Source: JBDTGE01 sp050742975 (lineage in GTDB: Bacteria; Actinomycetota; Actinomycetes; Mycobacteriales; Jatrophihabitantaceae). From it: DNA of 13,823 nucleotides. A model generated the notes under the pieces. It worked only from the letters and a program-made list of their open reading frames with translations. It made no database searches and was not told where the DNA came from. The position numbers were made by a program, and so were the translations under genes. Location of the stretch: assembly GCA_050742975.1 (NCBI GenBank), contig JBOGDQ010000079.1, positions 1 through 13,823 on the forward strand. Direction: 5' to 3'. Of this stretch, positions 1-8,817 are shown in pieces (the first letter of the stretch is position 1; each line of letters begins with the position of its first letter).

Positions 1-61
1 GCGTCCCCTAGCCCCCTGTCGGACCGGAGCGGCGCCGCCCGGTCGCGTCAGCCCGATGGCG

Positions 62-1372
62 TCAGCCGGCGTCGAGACGGCCGGTCAGGAAGTCGTCGTA
101 GGCCTGCAGGTCGAGCAGCCCATGGCCCGAGAAGCCGAAGAGGATGACCTTGTCGCTGCCCTCTTCCTTGGCCCGCAGGGCCTCGTCGATCACGGCCCGC
201 ACGGCGTGGCCCGTCTCGGGCGCCGGGATCGTCCCCTGGGTGCGGGCGAACTGCACCGCCGCCTCGAAGACCTTGCCCTGGGGGTACGCGGTCGCCTTGA
301 CGCGCCCCGACTTGACCAGGTTGCACACGAGCGGGGCGTCACCGTGGTAGCGGAGCCCGCCGGCATGGATCGTCGGCGGCATGAAGTCGTGGCCGAGGGT
401 GTACATGGCGAGCAGCGGCGTCATGCCCGCCGTGTCGCCGAAGTCGTAGGCGTACACACCTCGGGTCAGCGACGGGCAGGCGGCGGGCTCGACGGCGCGG
501 AACACCGGCGCCATCCGGCCGGCCAGCTTCTCGCGCAGGAACGGGAAGGCCAGCCCGCCGAAGTGCGAACCGCCGCCGGTGCAGCCGACGATCACGTCCG
601 GTGTCTCACCGACTTTCGCCAGCTGCAGCAAGGCTTCCTCGCCGATGACGGTCTGGTGCAGCAGCACGTGGTTGAGCACGCTGCCCAGCGCGTAGTTCGT
701 GTCGGCGTTCTGCGCGGCCACCTCGACGGCCTCGCTGATCGCGATGCCCAGCGACCCGGTGGAGTCCGGGTGCTCGGCCAGGATCGCGCGCCCGGCCGCC
801 GTCAACGTCGACGGCGACGGGTGGATCACGCCGCCGAACGTCTCGATCATGATCTTGCGGTACGGCTTCTGGTCGTACGACGCGCGCACCTGCCAGATCT
901 CGCAGTCCAGCCCGAACTGCGCGCACGCGAACGCCAGCGCCGTGCCCCACTGCCCGGCGCCGGTCTCGGTCGTCAGCCGCCGGATGCCCGCCTGCTTGTT
1001 GTAGTACGCCTGCGGCACAGCGGTGTTCGGCTTGTGCGAGCCGGCCGGCGAGACGCCCTCGTACTTGTAATAGATGCGCGCGGGTGTGCCGAGCGCCTTC
1101 TCCAGCCGGTGCGCGCGGAACAGCGGCGACGGGCGCCAGAGACGGTACACGTCGAGCACCGCACCCGGGATGTCGATGTACCGCTCGGTACTGACCTCCT
1201 GCCCGATCAGCTCCATCGGGAACAGCGGCGCCAGGTCGTCCGGCCCGACCGGCTGCAGGGTGCCCGGATGCAGCACCGGTGGCGGGGGAGTCGGCAGGTC
1301 GGCGAGCAGGTTGTACCACTGCGTGGGCTGCTCGGACTCGTCCAGGATGATCTTGGTGGTGGTAGCGGCCAT
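62..1372 (-). CDS. trpB: TrpB2-type tryptophan synthase beta chain (PLP enzyme)
   Basis: The 436-residue protein fits the TrpB2 branch of tryptophan synthase beta subunits, which condense indole with L-serine to L-tryptophan using pyridoxal phosphate in the cytoplasm. Visible landmarks are the PLP-lysine motif GSHKPNTA at 111-118 (Lys114), TETGAGQWG at 135-143, the glycine-rich phosphate-binding loop GCTGGGSHFGG at 263-273 and FGFSGHGLLD at 412-421. The long N-terminal extension (about 100 residues before the PLP lysine) and the total length above 430 separate TrpB2 from the roughly 400-residue TrpB1. No trpA or other trp gene is nearby, as is common for TrpB2. The gene is divergent from purA. 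The ATG at 1372 has no Shine-Dalgarno; CATAGT (minus strand, 1383-1378) lies 5 nt before it and could be a -10 element of a near-leaderless transcript. The 61 bases beyond its stop show no supportable gene. The enzyme family is clear; the physiological role of an orphan TrpB2 is not. Confidence 0.93.
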   Translation of the reverse strand: MAATTTKIILDESEQPTQWYNLLADLPTPPPPVLHPGTLQPVGPDDLAPLFPMELIGQEVSTERYIDIPGAVLDVYRLWRPSPLFRAHRLEKALGTPARIYYKYEGVSPAGSHKPNTAVPQAYYNKQAGIRRLTTETGAGQWGTALAFACAQFGLDCEIWQVRASYDQKPYRKIMIETFGGVIHPSPSTLTAAGRAILAEHPDSTGSLGIAISEAVEVAAQNADTNYALGSVLNHVLLHQTVIGEEALLQLAKVGETPDVIVGCTGGGSHFGGLAFPFLREKLAGRMAPVFRAVEPAACPSLTRGVYAYDFGDTAGMTPLLAMYTLGHDFMPPTIHAGGLRYHGDAPLVCNLVKSGRVKATAYPQGKVFEAAVQFARTQGTIPAPETGHAVRAVIDEALRAKEEGSDKVILFGFSGHGLLDLQAYDDFLTGRLDAG

Positions 1373-1396
1373 GGCTCACTATGGCCCGCGCCGGAG

Positions 1397-1450
1397 CCGA
1401 TGAACACCCCTTTCAGCGGGCCCTGGCCCGCTGAAAGGGGTGTTCATCGG
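1397..1450. repeat. Perfect 26-bp inverted repeat in the trpB/purA divergent region
   Basis: The arms 1397-1422 and 1425-1450 are exact reverse complements (26 bp) with only CT between them, so the site is almost a continuous 54-bp palindrome. It begins 25 bp upstream of the trpB start and ends 41 bp before the purA ribosome-binding site. Both flanking genes point away from it, so it cannot terminate either of them. It could act as an RNA hairpin in either 5' leader, a DNA cruciform, a regulator-binding site, or an intergenic palindromic repeat. No T-tract follows on either side. The structure is certain; its role is unknown. Confidence 0.9.
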
Positions 1451-1491
1451 GACGTTGCTAGCCTTCGATGCGGCCCAGAGCGCGAACTCCC

Positions 1492-1497
1492 GGAGGT
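1492..1497 (+). promoter_or_regulatory. Shine-Dalgarno of purA
   Basis: GGAGGT lies 6 nt before the ATG at 1504 and fixes this ATG as the start, rather than the in-frame ATG at 1468. The residues between the two ATGs are not part of the conserved PurA N-terminus. Confidence 0.85.
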
Positions 1498-1503
1498 GCG
1501 GCC

Positions 1504-2802
1504 ATGCCCGCGATCGTTCTCGTCGGCGCCCAGTGGGGCGACGAAGGCAAGGGCAAGGCGACCGACCTGCTCGGCAGCCGCGTCGACGCCGTCGTCAAGT
1601 TCAACGGCGGCAACAACGCCGGCCACACCATTGTCATCAGGACCGGCGAGAAGCTGGAGAAGTACGCGCTGCACCTGCTGCCGTCCGGCATCCTGACGCC
1701 CGGCTGCATCCCGGTCATCGGCAACGGCGTGGTCATCGACCTCGGCGTGTTGTTCGAGGAGATCGACGGCCTGCTGGCGCGTGGCGTCGACCCGTCCAGG
1801 CTGGTGGTGAGCGGCTCGGCGCACGTCATCCCGAGCTACAACCGGACGCTGGACAAGGTGACCGAGCGGTTCCTCGGCAGCTCGAAGATCGGGACGACCG
1901 GACGCGGCATCGGACCGACCTACGCGGACAAGATGGCGCGCATCGGCATCCGGGTGCAGGACCTGTTCGACGAGGACGTCCTGCGCGCGAAGGTCAGCGG
2001 TGCGCTGAACCTGAAGAATCAGATCCTGGTCAAGATCTACAACCGCAAGGCGTGCGACGTCGAGGCGGTCGTGGCGGAGCTGCGCGCCTACGCCGACCGG
2101 CTCGCGCCGATGGTCGCCGACACGTCCCTGCTCCTGGACGGGATGCTCGAAGCGGGCAGGACCGTCGTGCTCGAAGCAGGTCAGGCGACGCTGCTCGACG
2201 TCGACCACGGCACCTACCCGTTCGTGACCTCGTCCAGCGCGACCGCCGGCGGGGCATGCACCGGCAGCGGCATCCCGCCGACCCGGATCAGCCGCGTCAT
2301 CGCGATCGTCAAGGCGTACACGACGCGCGTCGGCGAGGGACCGTTCCCGACGGAGCTGCTGGACGAGTCGGGCGAACTGCTGCGCAACAACGGCGCCGAG
2401 TTCGGCACCACGACCGGACGCCCCCGCCGCTGCGGCTGGTTCGACGCGCCGATCGCGCGCTACGCGGCCCGGATCAACGGCGTCACCGACTTCGTCCTGA
2501 CCAAGCTCGACGTGCTGACGGGCATCGGCGAGATCCCGGTGTGCGTGGGTTACGACATCGACGGCGTGCGCCACGACGAGCTGCCGATGAACCAGGCAGA
2601 GTTCGCCCGCGCCGTCCCGATCTACGAGGCGTTCCCCGGCTGGACCGAGGACATCGCCGGGGCGCGCAGCCTTGACGAGCTGCCCCGCAACGCCCGCGAG
2701 TATGTGGCCGCGCTGGAGAAGATGATCAGGGCACGGATCTCCGCAATCGGCGTGGGACCCGGCCGGGACGAGACGATCGCGGTTCACGACCTTCTCGATT
2801 GA
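1504..2802 (+). CDS. purA: Adenylosuccinate synthetase
   Basis: PurA joins IMP and L-aspartate with GTP hydrolysis to give adenylosuccinate, the first committed step from IMP to AMP. The 432-residue protein has the family's usual length. It opens with the canonical MPAIVLVGAQWGDEGKGK, containing the GDEGKGK P-loop (12-18, catalytic Asp13), followed by NGGNNAGHT at 34-42 (catalytic His41). IGTTGRGIGP at 129-138 forms part of the IMP site, DVDHGTYPFVTSS at 232-244 is a family signature, and TKLD at 333-336 is the guanine-specificity motif. The start is set by a good Shine-Dalgarno at 1492. The gene is the first of the plus-strand block that also holds purD and purB. Its stop is directly followed by a short hairpin at 2803 and then a lipoprotein gene. 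No disrupted motif is seen. Confidence 0.98.
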   Translation: MPAIVLVGAQWGDEGKGKATDLLGSRVDAVVKFNGGNNAGHTIVIRTGEKLEKYALHLLPSGILTPGCIPVIGNGVVIDLGVLFEEIDGLLARGVDPSRLVVSGSAHVIPSYNRTLDKVTERFLGSSKIGTTGRGIGPTYADKMARIGIRVQDLFDEDVLRAKVSGALNLKNQILVKIYNRKACDVEAVVAELRAYADRLAPMVADTSLLLDGMLEAGRTVVLEAGQATLLDVDHGTYPFVTSSSATAGGACTGSGIPPTRISRVIAIVKAYTTRVGEGPFPTELLDESGELLRNNGAEFGTTTGRPRRCGWFDAPIARYAARINGVTDFVLTKLDVLTGIGEIPVCVGYDIDGVRHDELPMNQAEFARAVPIYEAFPGWTEDIAGARSLDELPRNAREYVAALEKMIRARISAIGVGPGRDETIAVHDLLD

Positions 2803-2823
2803 CCCGATTGCGCAACAATCGGG
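2803..2823 (+). terminator. Short perfect hairpin after purA
   Basis: CCCGATTG (2803-2810) and CAATCGGG (2816-2823) are exact reverse complements around CGCAA. The hairpin starts at the base after the purA stop and ends 2 nt before the next gene's ATG. It could slow or end purA transcription, but it has no T-tract and its right arm overlaps the putative -10 of the downstream gene. Termination is inferred from position; the hairpin itself is plain. Confidence 0.55.
2814..2819 (+). promoter_or_regulatory. Putative -10 of the lipoprotein gene (leaderless)
   Basis: AACAAT (consensus TAnnnT-like) ends 6 nt before the ATG at 2826, which would place transcription start on the A of the ATG. The gene has no Shine-Dalgarno. 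No convincing -35 is seen. The box overlaps the right side of the hairpin at 2803-2823. Confidence 0.4.
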
Positions 2824-2825
2824 TC

Positions 2826-4256
2826 ATGCGGCGGGTTCTGGCGGTCACCACGGCCACCTTTCTACTGGCCGGCTGCACGGCGAGCGGCTCCCCGCCCGGC
2901 TCGACCGCACCGCTGCCGGTCCGGTCCAGCCCGACGTCGACGGCGACCACCCCGACGACGTCACCGGCGCCGACGGCCACGCCGACGGCACCCCACCCGA
3001 CCGCCGGCACCGACTGGCCGACCTACCACGGCGACGCGGCGCGCAGCGGCGTGTCCACCACCATGCCGGCCGCCGGGCCGCTGCGGCTGACGCACCGGCT
3101 GGATCTGGACGGCGCCGTCTACGCGTCACCGATCGTGGCGGCCGGCATCACCGTCGTCGCGACCGAGGACGACACCGTCTACGCCTTCGACAAGCAGTTT
3201 CACCTGCTGTGGAAGGCACATCTGGGTGATCCGTCGCCAGCGAGCGAGCGGCCTTGCGGCAACATCGACCCGCTCGGCATCACCGGCACTCCGGTCTACG
3301 ACCCCGGCACCGGGCTGGTGTACGTCGCTCCGGAGTACGGCGGGCCGCCGCGGCACGAGCTGCTCGCGCTCCGGCTGCGGACGGGCGCGGTCGCCTGGCA
3401 CCGGCCGCTCGACCTGCCCGGCGTCGAGGATTCCGCGATGCAGGAGCGGGGCGCGCTGACGACCGCGGGCGGCCGGGTGTGGGTGCCGTTCGGCGGCCTG
3501 GCCGGCGACTGCGGCGGGTACAAGGGCCGCGTGATCGGCTACCCGCTCGACGGCAGTGCCGCGCCGCTCTCGTACACGGTCCCGACCGCGCGCGAGGCGG
3601 GCATCTGGACCCCACCCGGACCGACCGTCGATGCACACGGGCACCTGCTCGTCTCGGTCGGGAACGGCGCGTCCGGCTCCGGCGATCGCTACGACCACAG
3701 CGACTCGGTGCTCGAGCTCTCGACCTCCGCGCGCCTGCTCGACTCGTTCTCGCCATCGACGTGGCCGAGTGACAACGAGTCCGATCTGGACCTCGGCTCG
3801 CAGGGTCCCGCGCTCGTCGGCCGGTGGGTCTTCATCGCCGGCAAGTCGGGGAAGGCGTACGTGCTGCGGCCGGGCCACCTCGGCGGGATCGGCGGTGAGG
3901 TGAGCAGCGCGACCGTCTGCACCTCGTTCGGTGGCACCGCGGTCGTGCGGGACGTCGTCTACGTGCCGTGCACGGACGGGGTGCGCGCCGTCCGCGTCGA
4001 CAGCAGCGGACGCCTGCACGTCCTGTGGCATGCCGACGGCTCGATCACCGGCTCGCCGGTGGTCGGTGGCGGCCGGGTCTGGACGCTCGATCCTGACGCG
4101 GGCGTGCTGCACGCGCTCGACCCGTCCAACGGCCGGTCCGTGGCACAGGTCGGCGTCGGCACTACCTCGCACTTCGCCACGCCCGCGATCAGCGGCGCGA
4201 ACGTGCTCGTCCCGACGCTGTCCGGCCTGGCCGTGGTGTCGGCGGCCCGCCGGTAG
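2826..4256 (+). CDS. Lipoprotein with PQQ-like beta-propeller repeats
   Basis: This 476-residue protein is predicted to be exported and lipid-anchored. A short basic N-terminus and hydrophobic stretch lead to the lipobox LLAGC at 13-17, so Cys17 would be the lipidated residue. A Ser/Thr/Pro/Ala-rich linker (about 18-62) would lift the domain off the membrane. It is followed by WPTYHGDAARSGV at 64-76, a motif typical at the start of PQQ-like/quinoprotein-type beta-propellers. The rest shows repeated blade-like strands such as TVYAFD, LVYVAP, WVFIAGKSGKAYVL and VLHALDPSNG. No catalytic residues were recognised; such domains may be structural, ligand-binding or, rarely, dehydrogenases. The ATG at 2826 is chosen over the in-frame TTG at 2799 because it gives a proper signal peptide and does not overlap purA. 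It lies between purA and purD, on the same strand, 23 bp after purA. The fold is likely; the function is unknown. Confidence 0.85.
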   Translation: MRRVLAVTTATFLLAGCTASGSPPGSTAPLPVRSSPTSTATTPTTSPAPTATPTAPHPTAGTDWPTYHGDAARSGVSTTMPAAGPLRLTHRLDLDGAVYASPIVAAGITVVATEDDTVYAFDKQFHLLWKAHLGDPSPASERPCGNIDPLGITGTPVYDPGTGLVYVAPEYGGPPRHELLALRLRTGAVAWHRPLDLPGVEDSAMQERGALTTAGGRVWVPFGGLAGDCGGYKGRVIGYPLDGSAAPLSYTVPTAREAGIWTPPGPTVDAHGHLLVSVGNGASGSGDRYDHSDSVLELSTSARLLDSFSPSTWPSDNESDLDLGSQGPALVGRWVFIAGKSGKAYVLRPGHLGGIGGEVSSATVCTSFGGTAVVRDVVYVPCTDGVRAVRVDSSGRLHVLWHADGSITGSPVVGGGRVWTLDPDAGVLHALDPSNGRSVAQVGVGTTSHFATPAISGANVLVPTLSGLAVVSAARR

Positions 4257-4259
4257 GCT
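4254..4259 (+). promoter_or_regulatory. Putative -10 of purD overlapping the previous stop codon
   Basis: TAGGCT contains the TAG stop of the lipoprotein gene and ends 8 nt before the purD GTG, as in leaderless or nearly leaderless actinobacterial promoters. purD has no Shine-Dalgarno. Read-through from upstream remains possible because only 11 bp separate the genes. Confidence 0.4.
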
Positions 4260-4267
4260 CGGCGCTC

Positions 4268-5509
<1,242 letters not shown>

Positions 5510-5536
5510 ACCCTCGCGCCGCGCGGGAATCAGGCG

Positions 5537-5542
5537 CACCCT
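5537..5542 (+). promoter_or_regulatory. Putative -10 of the small membrane protein gene
   Basis: CACCCT (A at position 2, T at position 6) ends 6 nt before GTG 5549, matching the spacing seen before other genes here. The match is weak on its own; the recurring spacing is the main support. Confidence 0.28.
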
Positions 5543-5548
5543 GGGTGG

Positions 5549-6154
5549 GTGGACGGCGAGGAACTACTGCCCGAGCGGCCCGCCTCCGCGCTGCTCCGCA
5601 CGCCGGCCCGCCGTCGCGCGCTGGCCGGGCTCGGGGCAGTGCTGCTGCTCGGTGCGCTGATCGCACGGGTCGCGACGTCCGGCCACGATCGCGCGCATCC
5701 GACGGTCCTCAAACCGCCGGTCGCCGAACCGGTCCAGGTCTGGCACTTCGACGCCTCGCTGTTCCCGTACGACCCCACCGCCTGTCCGAGCGACCTGCTC
5801 TGCCACACCTCGCGCGCGGTCCCGGCCGATGCGCTGATGGCGCTTCGTGCGCGGGCGGCGGGGGCGACGGCGGTTCGCTCGCAGTCGGTGCAGGTGGTAC
5901 GGCCGCCGGGGCTCTGGTTCCGCCAACTGGACGCCGCCGCGCCGCACCTGCGCATCCAGGTCGTCGTCAAGCGGGCCGTCCCGCACGCTGACTCGCTGCC
6001 CGCGCAGAGCTCCAGTAGGTCGAGCGGGTTCGTGCGGATCAACACCGCCGAATTCTCCGTCTCGGTCCGGTTCACCGGGCCGGCCGGATACCGACCGTCG
6101 ATGGCTGCGATCCGCGCACTGGCAACCGATCCGCGACTGCTCCGCCTGGGCTGA
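5549..6154 (+). CDS. Uncharacterised membrane-anchored protein
   Basis: I do not recognise this 201-residue protein. It has a short cytoplasmic N-terminus with arginines (RRR at 21-23), one hydrophobic helix at about 24-41 and a C-terminal domain of about 155 residues predicted outside the membrane. Cys79 and Cys85 (CPSDLLC) could form a disulfide in that compartment. There is no lipobox, and no enzymatic motif is visible. Codon use is strongly GC-biased like its neighbours, which supports it as a real gene, and it fills the purD-purB gap on the same strand. The GTG at 5549 is the only reasonable start, keeping the basic region just before the helix. It is a type II (N-in, C-out) single-pass protein by inference. 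Its role is unknown; the position between two purine genes may be historical rather than functional. Confidence 0.75.
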   Translation: MDGEELLPERPASALLRTPARRRALAGLGAVLLLGALIARVATSGHDRAHPTVLKPPVAEPVQVWHFDASLFPYDPTACPSDLLCHTSRAVPADALMALRARAAGATAVRSQSVQVVRPPGLWFRQLDAAAPHLRIQVVVKRAVPHADSLPAQSSSRSSGFVRINTAEFSVSVRFTGPAGYRPSMAAIRALATDPRLLRLG

Positions 6155-6170
6155 GCCCACGACCGGCTGA

Positions 6171-6176
6171 GACAAT
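6171..6176 (+). promoter_or_regulatory. Putative -10 of purB (leaderless)
   Basis: GACAAT is close to the TAnAAT-type -10 box and ends 6 nt before GTG 6183, so transcription would start on the first base of the start codon. No Shine-Dalgarno precedes purB. A convincing -35 was not found. Confidence 0.42.
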
Positions 6177-6182
6177 GACGTC

Positions 6183-7631
6183 GTGAAGCCGCTGAAGGCC
6201 CAGATCCCGAACGTCCTCGCCGGTCGATACGCGTCGACGGACATGGCCACGATCTGGTCGCCGGCGCAGAAGATCGTGCTGGAGCGCCGGCTCTGGCTGG
6301 CCGTGCTGCGCGCGCAGGCCGAGCTCGGCGTCCCGGTCGCGGACGGGGCGATCGACGCGTACCAGGCCGTCGTCGACCGCGGGACCGCTGCGGTCGACCT
6401 GGACTCGATCGCCGCGCGCGAGCGGGTGACCCGCCACGACGTGAAGGCGCGCATCGAGGAGTTCGCGGCACTGGCCGGTCACGAGCAGATCCACAAGGGG
6501 ATGACCAGCCGTGACCTCACCGAGAACGTCGAGCAGCTGCAGGTCCGGACGGCCCTCGCGCTGATCCGGACGAAGGCGCTCGCGGTGCTCTCCCGGCTGG
6601 CCCGGCGCGCTGCCGAGTTCGACTCGCTGGTGATGGCCGGCCGCTCGCACAACGTCGCGGCGCAGGCCACCACGCTCGGCAAGCGATTCGCCACGGCTGC
6701 CGACGAGCTGCTCGTCGCGCTCGGCCGCCTCGACGACCTGCTGGCGCGCTACCCGCTGCGCGGCATCAAGGGGCCGGTCGGCACGTCGCAGGACATGCTC
6801 GACCTGCTCGGCAGCGATCCGGCCAAGCTGGTGACGCTGGAGGCGCGGGTCGCCGAGCACCTCGGCTTCGCGCACACCCTCACCAGCGTCGGCCAGGTGT
6901 ACCCGCGCTCGCTCGACTGGGACGTGGTCACCGCGCTCGTCCAGCTCGCCGCGGCACCGTCGTCGCTGGCCAAGACGATCCGGCTGATGGCCGGCAACGA
7001 GCTGGTGACCGAGGGGTTCCAGCCCGGGCAGGTCGGCTCGTCCGCCATGCCGCACAAGATGAACACGCGGAGCGCCGAGCGGATCAACGGGCTCACCGTG
7101 ATCCTGCGCGGCCACGCGTCGATGCTCGGCGAGCTGGCCGGCGACCAGTGGAACGAGGGCGACGTGTCCTGCTCGGTGGTGCGCCGCGTCGCGCTGCCGG
7201 ACTCGTTCTTCGCACTGGACGGACTGCTCGAGACCGCGCTGACCGTGCTCGACGAGTTCGGCGCGTTCCCGGCGGTGATCGAGCGCGAGCTGGATCGCTA
7301 CCTGCCGTTCCTGGCCACGACCAAGGTGCTGATGGCTGCGGTCCGGGCCGGTGTCGGGCGCGAGGCGGCGCACGAGGCGATCAAGGAGAACGCCGTCGCC
7401 GTCGCGCTCGAGATGCGGGAGAAGGGCACCGACCGCAACGAGCTGTTCGAACGGCTGGCCGCAGACTCGCGCCTCGGGCTGTCCGCCGTCGAACTCGATT
7501 CGCTGCTCGCCGAACCGTTGTCGTTCACCGGTGCTGCGCGCGCTCAGGTGGCCGCGATGCTCGCGAGCGTCGACCTCGTCCTGGCCACCGAACCGGGCGC
7601 GGCGAGCTACCGGCCGGAGCCGATCCTCTGA
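6183..7631 (+). CDS. purB: Adenylosuccinate lyase
   Basis: PurB cleaves fumarate from SAICAR in the IMP pathway and from adenylosuccinate to yield AMP, so it acts directly after PurA. The 482-residue protein belongs to the fumarase/aspartase superfamily. It carries the family signature GSSAMPHKMN at 285-294, the mobile loop with the catalytic serine. His85 in TRHDVKAR and His156 in GRSHNVAAQ fall at positions expected for conserved active-site histidines; the latter motif is GRTH in many relatives. MTSRDLTENV lies between these two histidines. GTG 6183 begins the conserved N-terminus (KPLKAQIPNVLAGRYAS). The gene has no Shine-Dalgarno, and a -10-like box lies just upstream. purC, which often follows purB in actinobacteria, is absent from the window. 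Confidence 0.96.
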   Translation: MKPLKAQIPNVLAGRYASTDMATIWSPAQKIVLERRLWLAVLRAQAELGVPVADGAIDAYQAVVDRGTAAVDLDSIAARERVTRHDVKARIEEFAALAGHEQIHKGMTSRDLTENVEQLQVRTALALIRTKALAVLSRLARRAAEFDSLVMAGRSHNVAAQATTLGKRFATAADELLVALGRLDDLLARYPLRGIKGPVGTSQDMLDLLGSDPAKLVTLEARVAEHLGFAHTLTSVGQVYPRSLDWDVVTALVQLAAAPSSLAKTIRLMAGNELVTEGFQPGQVGSSAMPHKMNTRSAERINGLTVILRGHASMLGELAGDQWNEGDVSCSVVRRVALPDSFFALDGLLETALTVLDEFGAFPAVIERELDRYLPFLATTKVLMAAVRAGVGREAAHEAIKENAVAVALEMREKGTDRNELFERLAADSRLGLSAVELDSLLAEPLSFTGAARAQVAAMLASVDLVLATEPGAASYRPEPIL

Positions 7632-7679
7632 CACCGAAGTCTTTACCGGCTCGTGCTGTTCTGCCGGCGAACCACGGCG

Positions 7680-7685
7680 CACGAT
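7680..7685 (+). promoter_or_regulatory. Putative -10 of the membrane propeller gene
   Basis: CACGAT ends 6 nt before ATG 7692, again giving a transcript that would start at the start codon. No Shine-Dalgarno is present before this ATG. Confidence 0.35.
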
Positions 7686-7691
7686 CGGCCA

Positions 7692-8762
7692 ATGCCCGAT
7701 GAACGGGAGCCCGATTCGCCCGACGACGTGCTGGACCTGCGCCGCCGCCGGATTCCGCGGTGGGCCGTCGTCGTGCTGTGGGCCGTCGTCGTCGCGGTCG
7801 CGGTCACCGTCCTGGTCAACCGTGCCGGGTCGACCAAGCCCGACGCCGGGCCGACGCCGGGCTCGAGCGGCCCAGTGCTCTCCGAACCGCTCGGGGGCCC
7901 GGTATCCGCCGACCTGCAGATCGGCAACGACCGGCTGCTCCAGCTCTCGCACGGGGCCCTGTACCGGTGGGTCATCGGTGCGCACGGCGCGCTCACCGCG
8001 GACGGAGTCGTGGGCATCGCCGCGCTGGACCTGACGATCAGGAACGCGACCGATCACCTCATCGTCGACGCCGCGGCGCACCGGCTCTGGTTGGTCACCT
8101 ACGGCGCGTCGCCCGCGACCGTCATCGAGTTCGACGCGTGGACGCTGGGCGAGGTCGGCCGCCTGCTGTGGCCGAGCGAGGTGCACGCGGCCGCTGCCAT
8201 GGGCGGGCACCTGTACCTGGCCGCGGTCAATGCGGTCGTGGACATCGCGTCGGCGACGACCGCACCGCGCACCATCGATGCGCTCACCGGGCAGTACACC
8301 GCCATCGCGGCCGACCCGGTCCGCTCGCGCCTGCTGCTGCTGGACGACACCCAGGGGACGCAGCTGGTGACCTACACGCCGTCGTCGGGGCGCGTGTCCG
8401 GTGGCGTGCACGTGTTCGACAAGCTGATGCTGCAGGTCGCCGGGGGACAGATCTGGGTGTCCGGCTGGAGCGACCAGCACGCTGCGCTGGCGCGGCTGGA
8501 CCCGCGCACGCTGCGTCCGGTCACGTTCAGCGAGCTGAGCGCGCAGCTGACGAACGGCGCGATCCTCGTTTCCGGCGGCGACCACGTGCTGTGGGTGCGC
8601 GCGGCGAACGACGACTACGGCCTCTGGTGCCTGGATGCGAGCTCGGGCAACCAGCTGCAGTACTGGCAGTACGCGGGTGCGGTGGCGTCCCGTCGGGGTG
8701 CGGCGTACGTAGCTCAGCGCGACGGGCCACTGGCCCTGCACCTGTCCGCCTGCGGCGGCTGA
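7692..8762 (+). CDS. Membrane-anchored protein with propeller-like repeats, unknown function
   Basis: This 356-residue protein has an acidic N-terminus (about 1-16), a basic patch RRRR (17-20), one transmembrane helix at about 23-43, a Gly/Pro/Ser linker to about 70 and a large domain predicted outside the cell. That domain is rich in short beta strands ending in patterns such as HRLWLVTYG, GHLYLAAVN, RSRLLLLDD and GQIWVSGW, which resemble blades of a YVTN/NHL-like beta-propeller. No active-site motif is seen. ATG 7692 is preferred over the in-frame ATG at 7653 because the leaderless-type -10 box sits at the right distance and the extra residues add nothing conserved. It is 60 bp after purB and is the last gene of the plus-strand block. 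It resembles the 2826-4256 lipoprotein in design (anchor, flexible linker, propeller) but not obviously in sequence. Fold is inferred; function is unknown. Confidence 0.78.
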   Translation: MPDEREPDSPDDVLDLRRRRIPRWAVVVLWAVVVAVAVTVLVNRAGSTKPDAGPTPGSSGPVLSEPLGGPVSADLQIGNDRLLQLSHGALYRWVIGAHGALTADGVVGIAALDLTIRNATDHLIVDAAAHRLWLVTYGASPATVIEFDAWTLGEVGRLLWPSEVHAAAAMGGHLYLAAVNAVVDIASATTAPRTIDALTGQYTAIAADPVRSRLLLLDDTQGTQLVTYTPSSGRVSGGVHVFDKLMLQVAGGQIWVSGWSDQHAALARLDPRTLRPVTFSELSAQLTNGAILVSGGDHVLWVRAANDDYGLWCLDASSGNQLQYWQYAGAVASRRGAAYVAQRDGPLALHLSACGG

Positions 8763-8766
8763 CCGC

Positions 8767-8816
8767 CGATCTTCCTGCGGCTGGTGGTCCCACCACTACC
8801 AGCCGCAGGAAGATCG
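8767..8816. terminator. Hairpin between convergent genes, likely bidirectional terminator
   Basis: The arms 8767-8785 and 8798-8816 are perfect 19-bp complements. The loop region can also pair internally (GTGGT 8784-8788 with ACCAC 8792-8796). It fills the 55-bp gap between two converging genes, starting 4 bp after one stop codon and ending 1 bp before the other. There is no T-tract on either strand, so it is not a classical intrinsic terminator; the terminator call rests on stem strength and position. Confidence 0.75.
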
Positions 8817-8817
8817 T

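Noticed and set aside
45..67. 9-bp direct repeat GCGTCAGCC (45-53 and 59-67) at the end of trpB
   Set aside because: A single short repeat, out of frame with the stop codon, with no flanking signs of an insertion or attachment site.
1397..1450. Purine riboswitch or attenuator before purA
   Set aside because: It is a plain perfect stem without the three-way junction or conserved core of purine riboswitches and without a leader peptide; kept only as an unexplained inverted repeat.
56..1696. 546-codon plus-strand open frame opposite trpB
   Set aside because: Crosses the palindrome and the purA start; Arg/His-rich shadow of the TrpB2 gene.
1444..2787. 447-codon minus-strand open frame antisense to purA
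   Set aside because: Shadow of purA codon bias; no recognisable protein features.
7646..7667. CCGGC/GCCGG inverted repeat after purB as a terminator
   Set aside because: Only 5 bp of stem with a 12-nt loop and no T-tract; expected by chance at this GC content.
6072..8741. 889-codon open frame on the minus strand, antisense to purB and its neighbour
   Set aside because: Arg/Gly/His-rich low-complexity translation with no domain; it mirrors the third-position GC bias of purB and the propeller gene, which are both clearly real.
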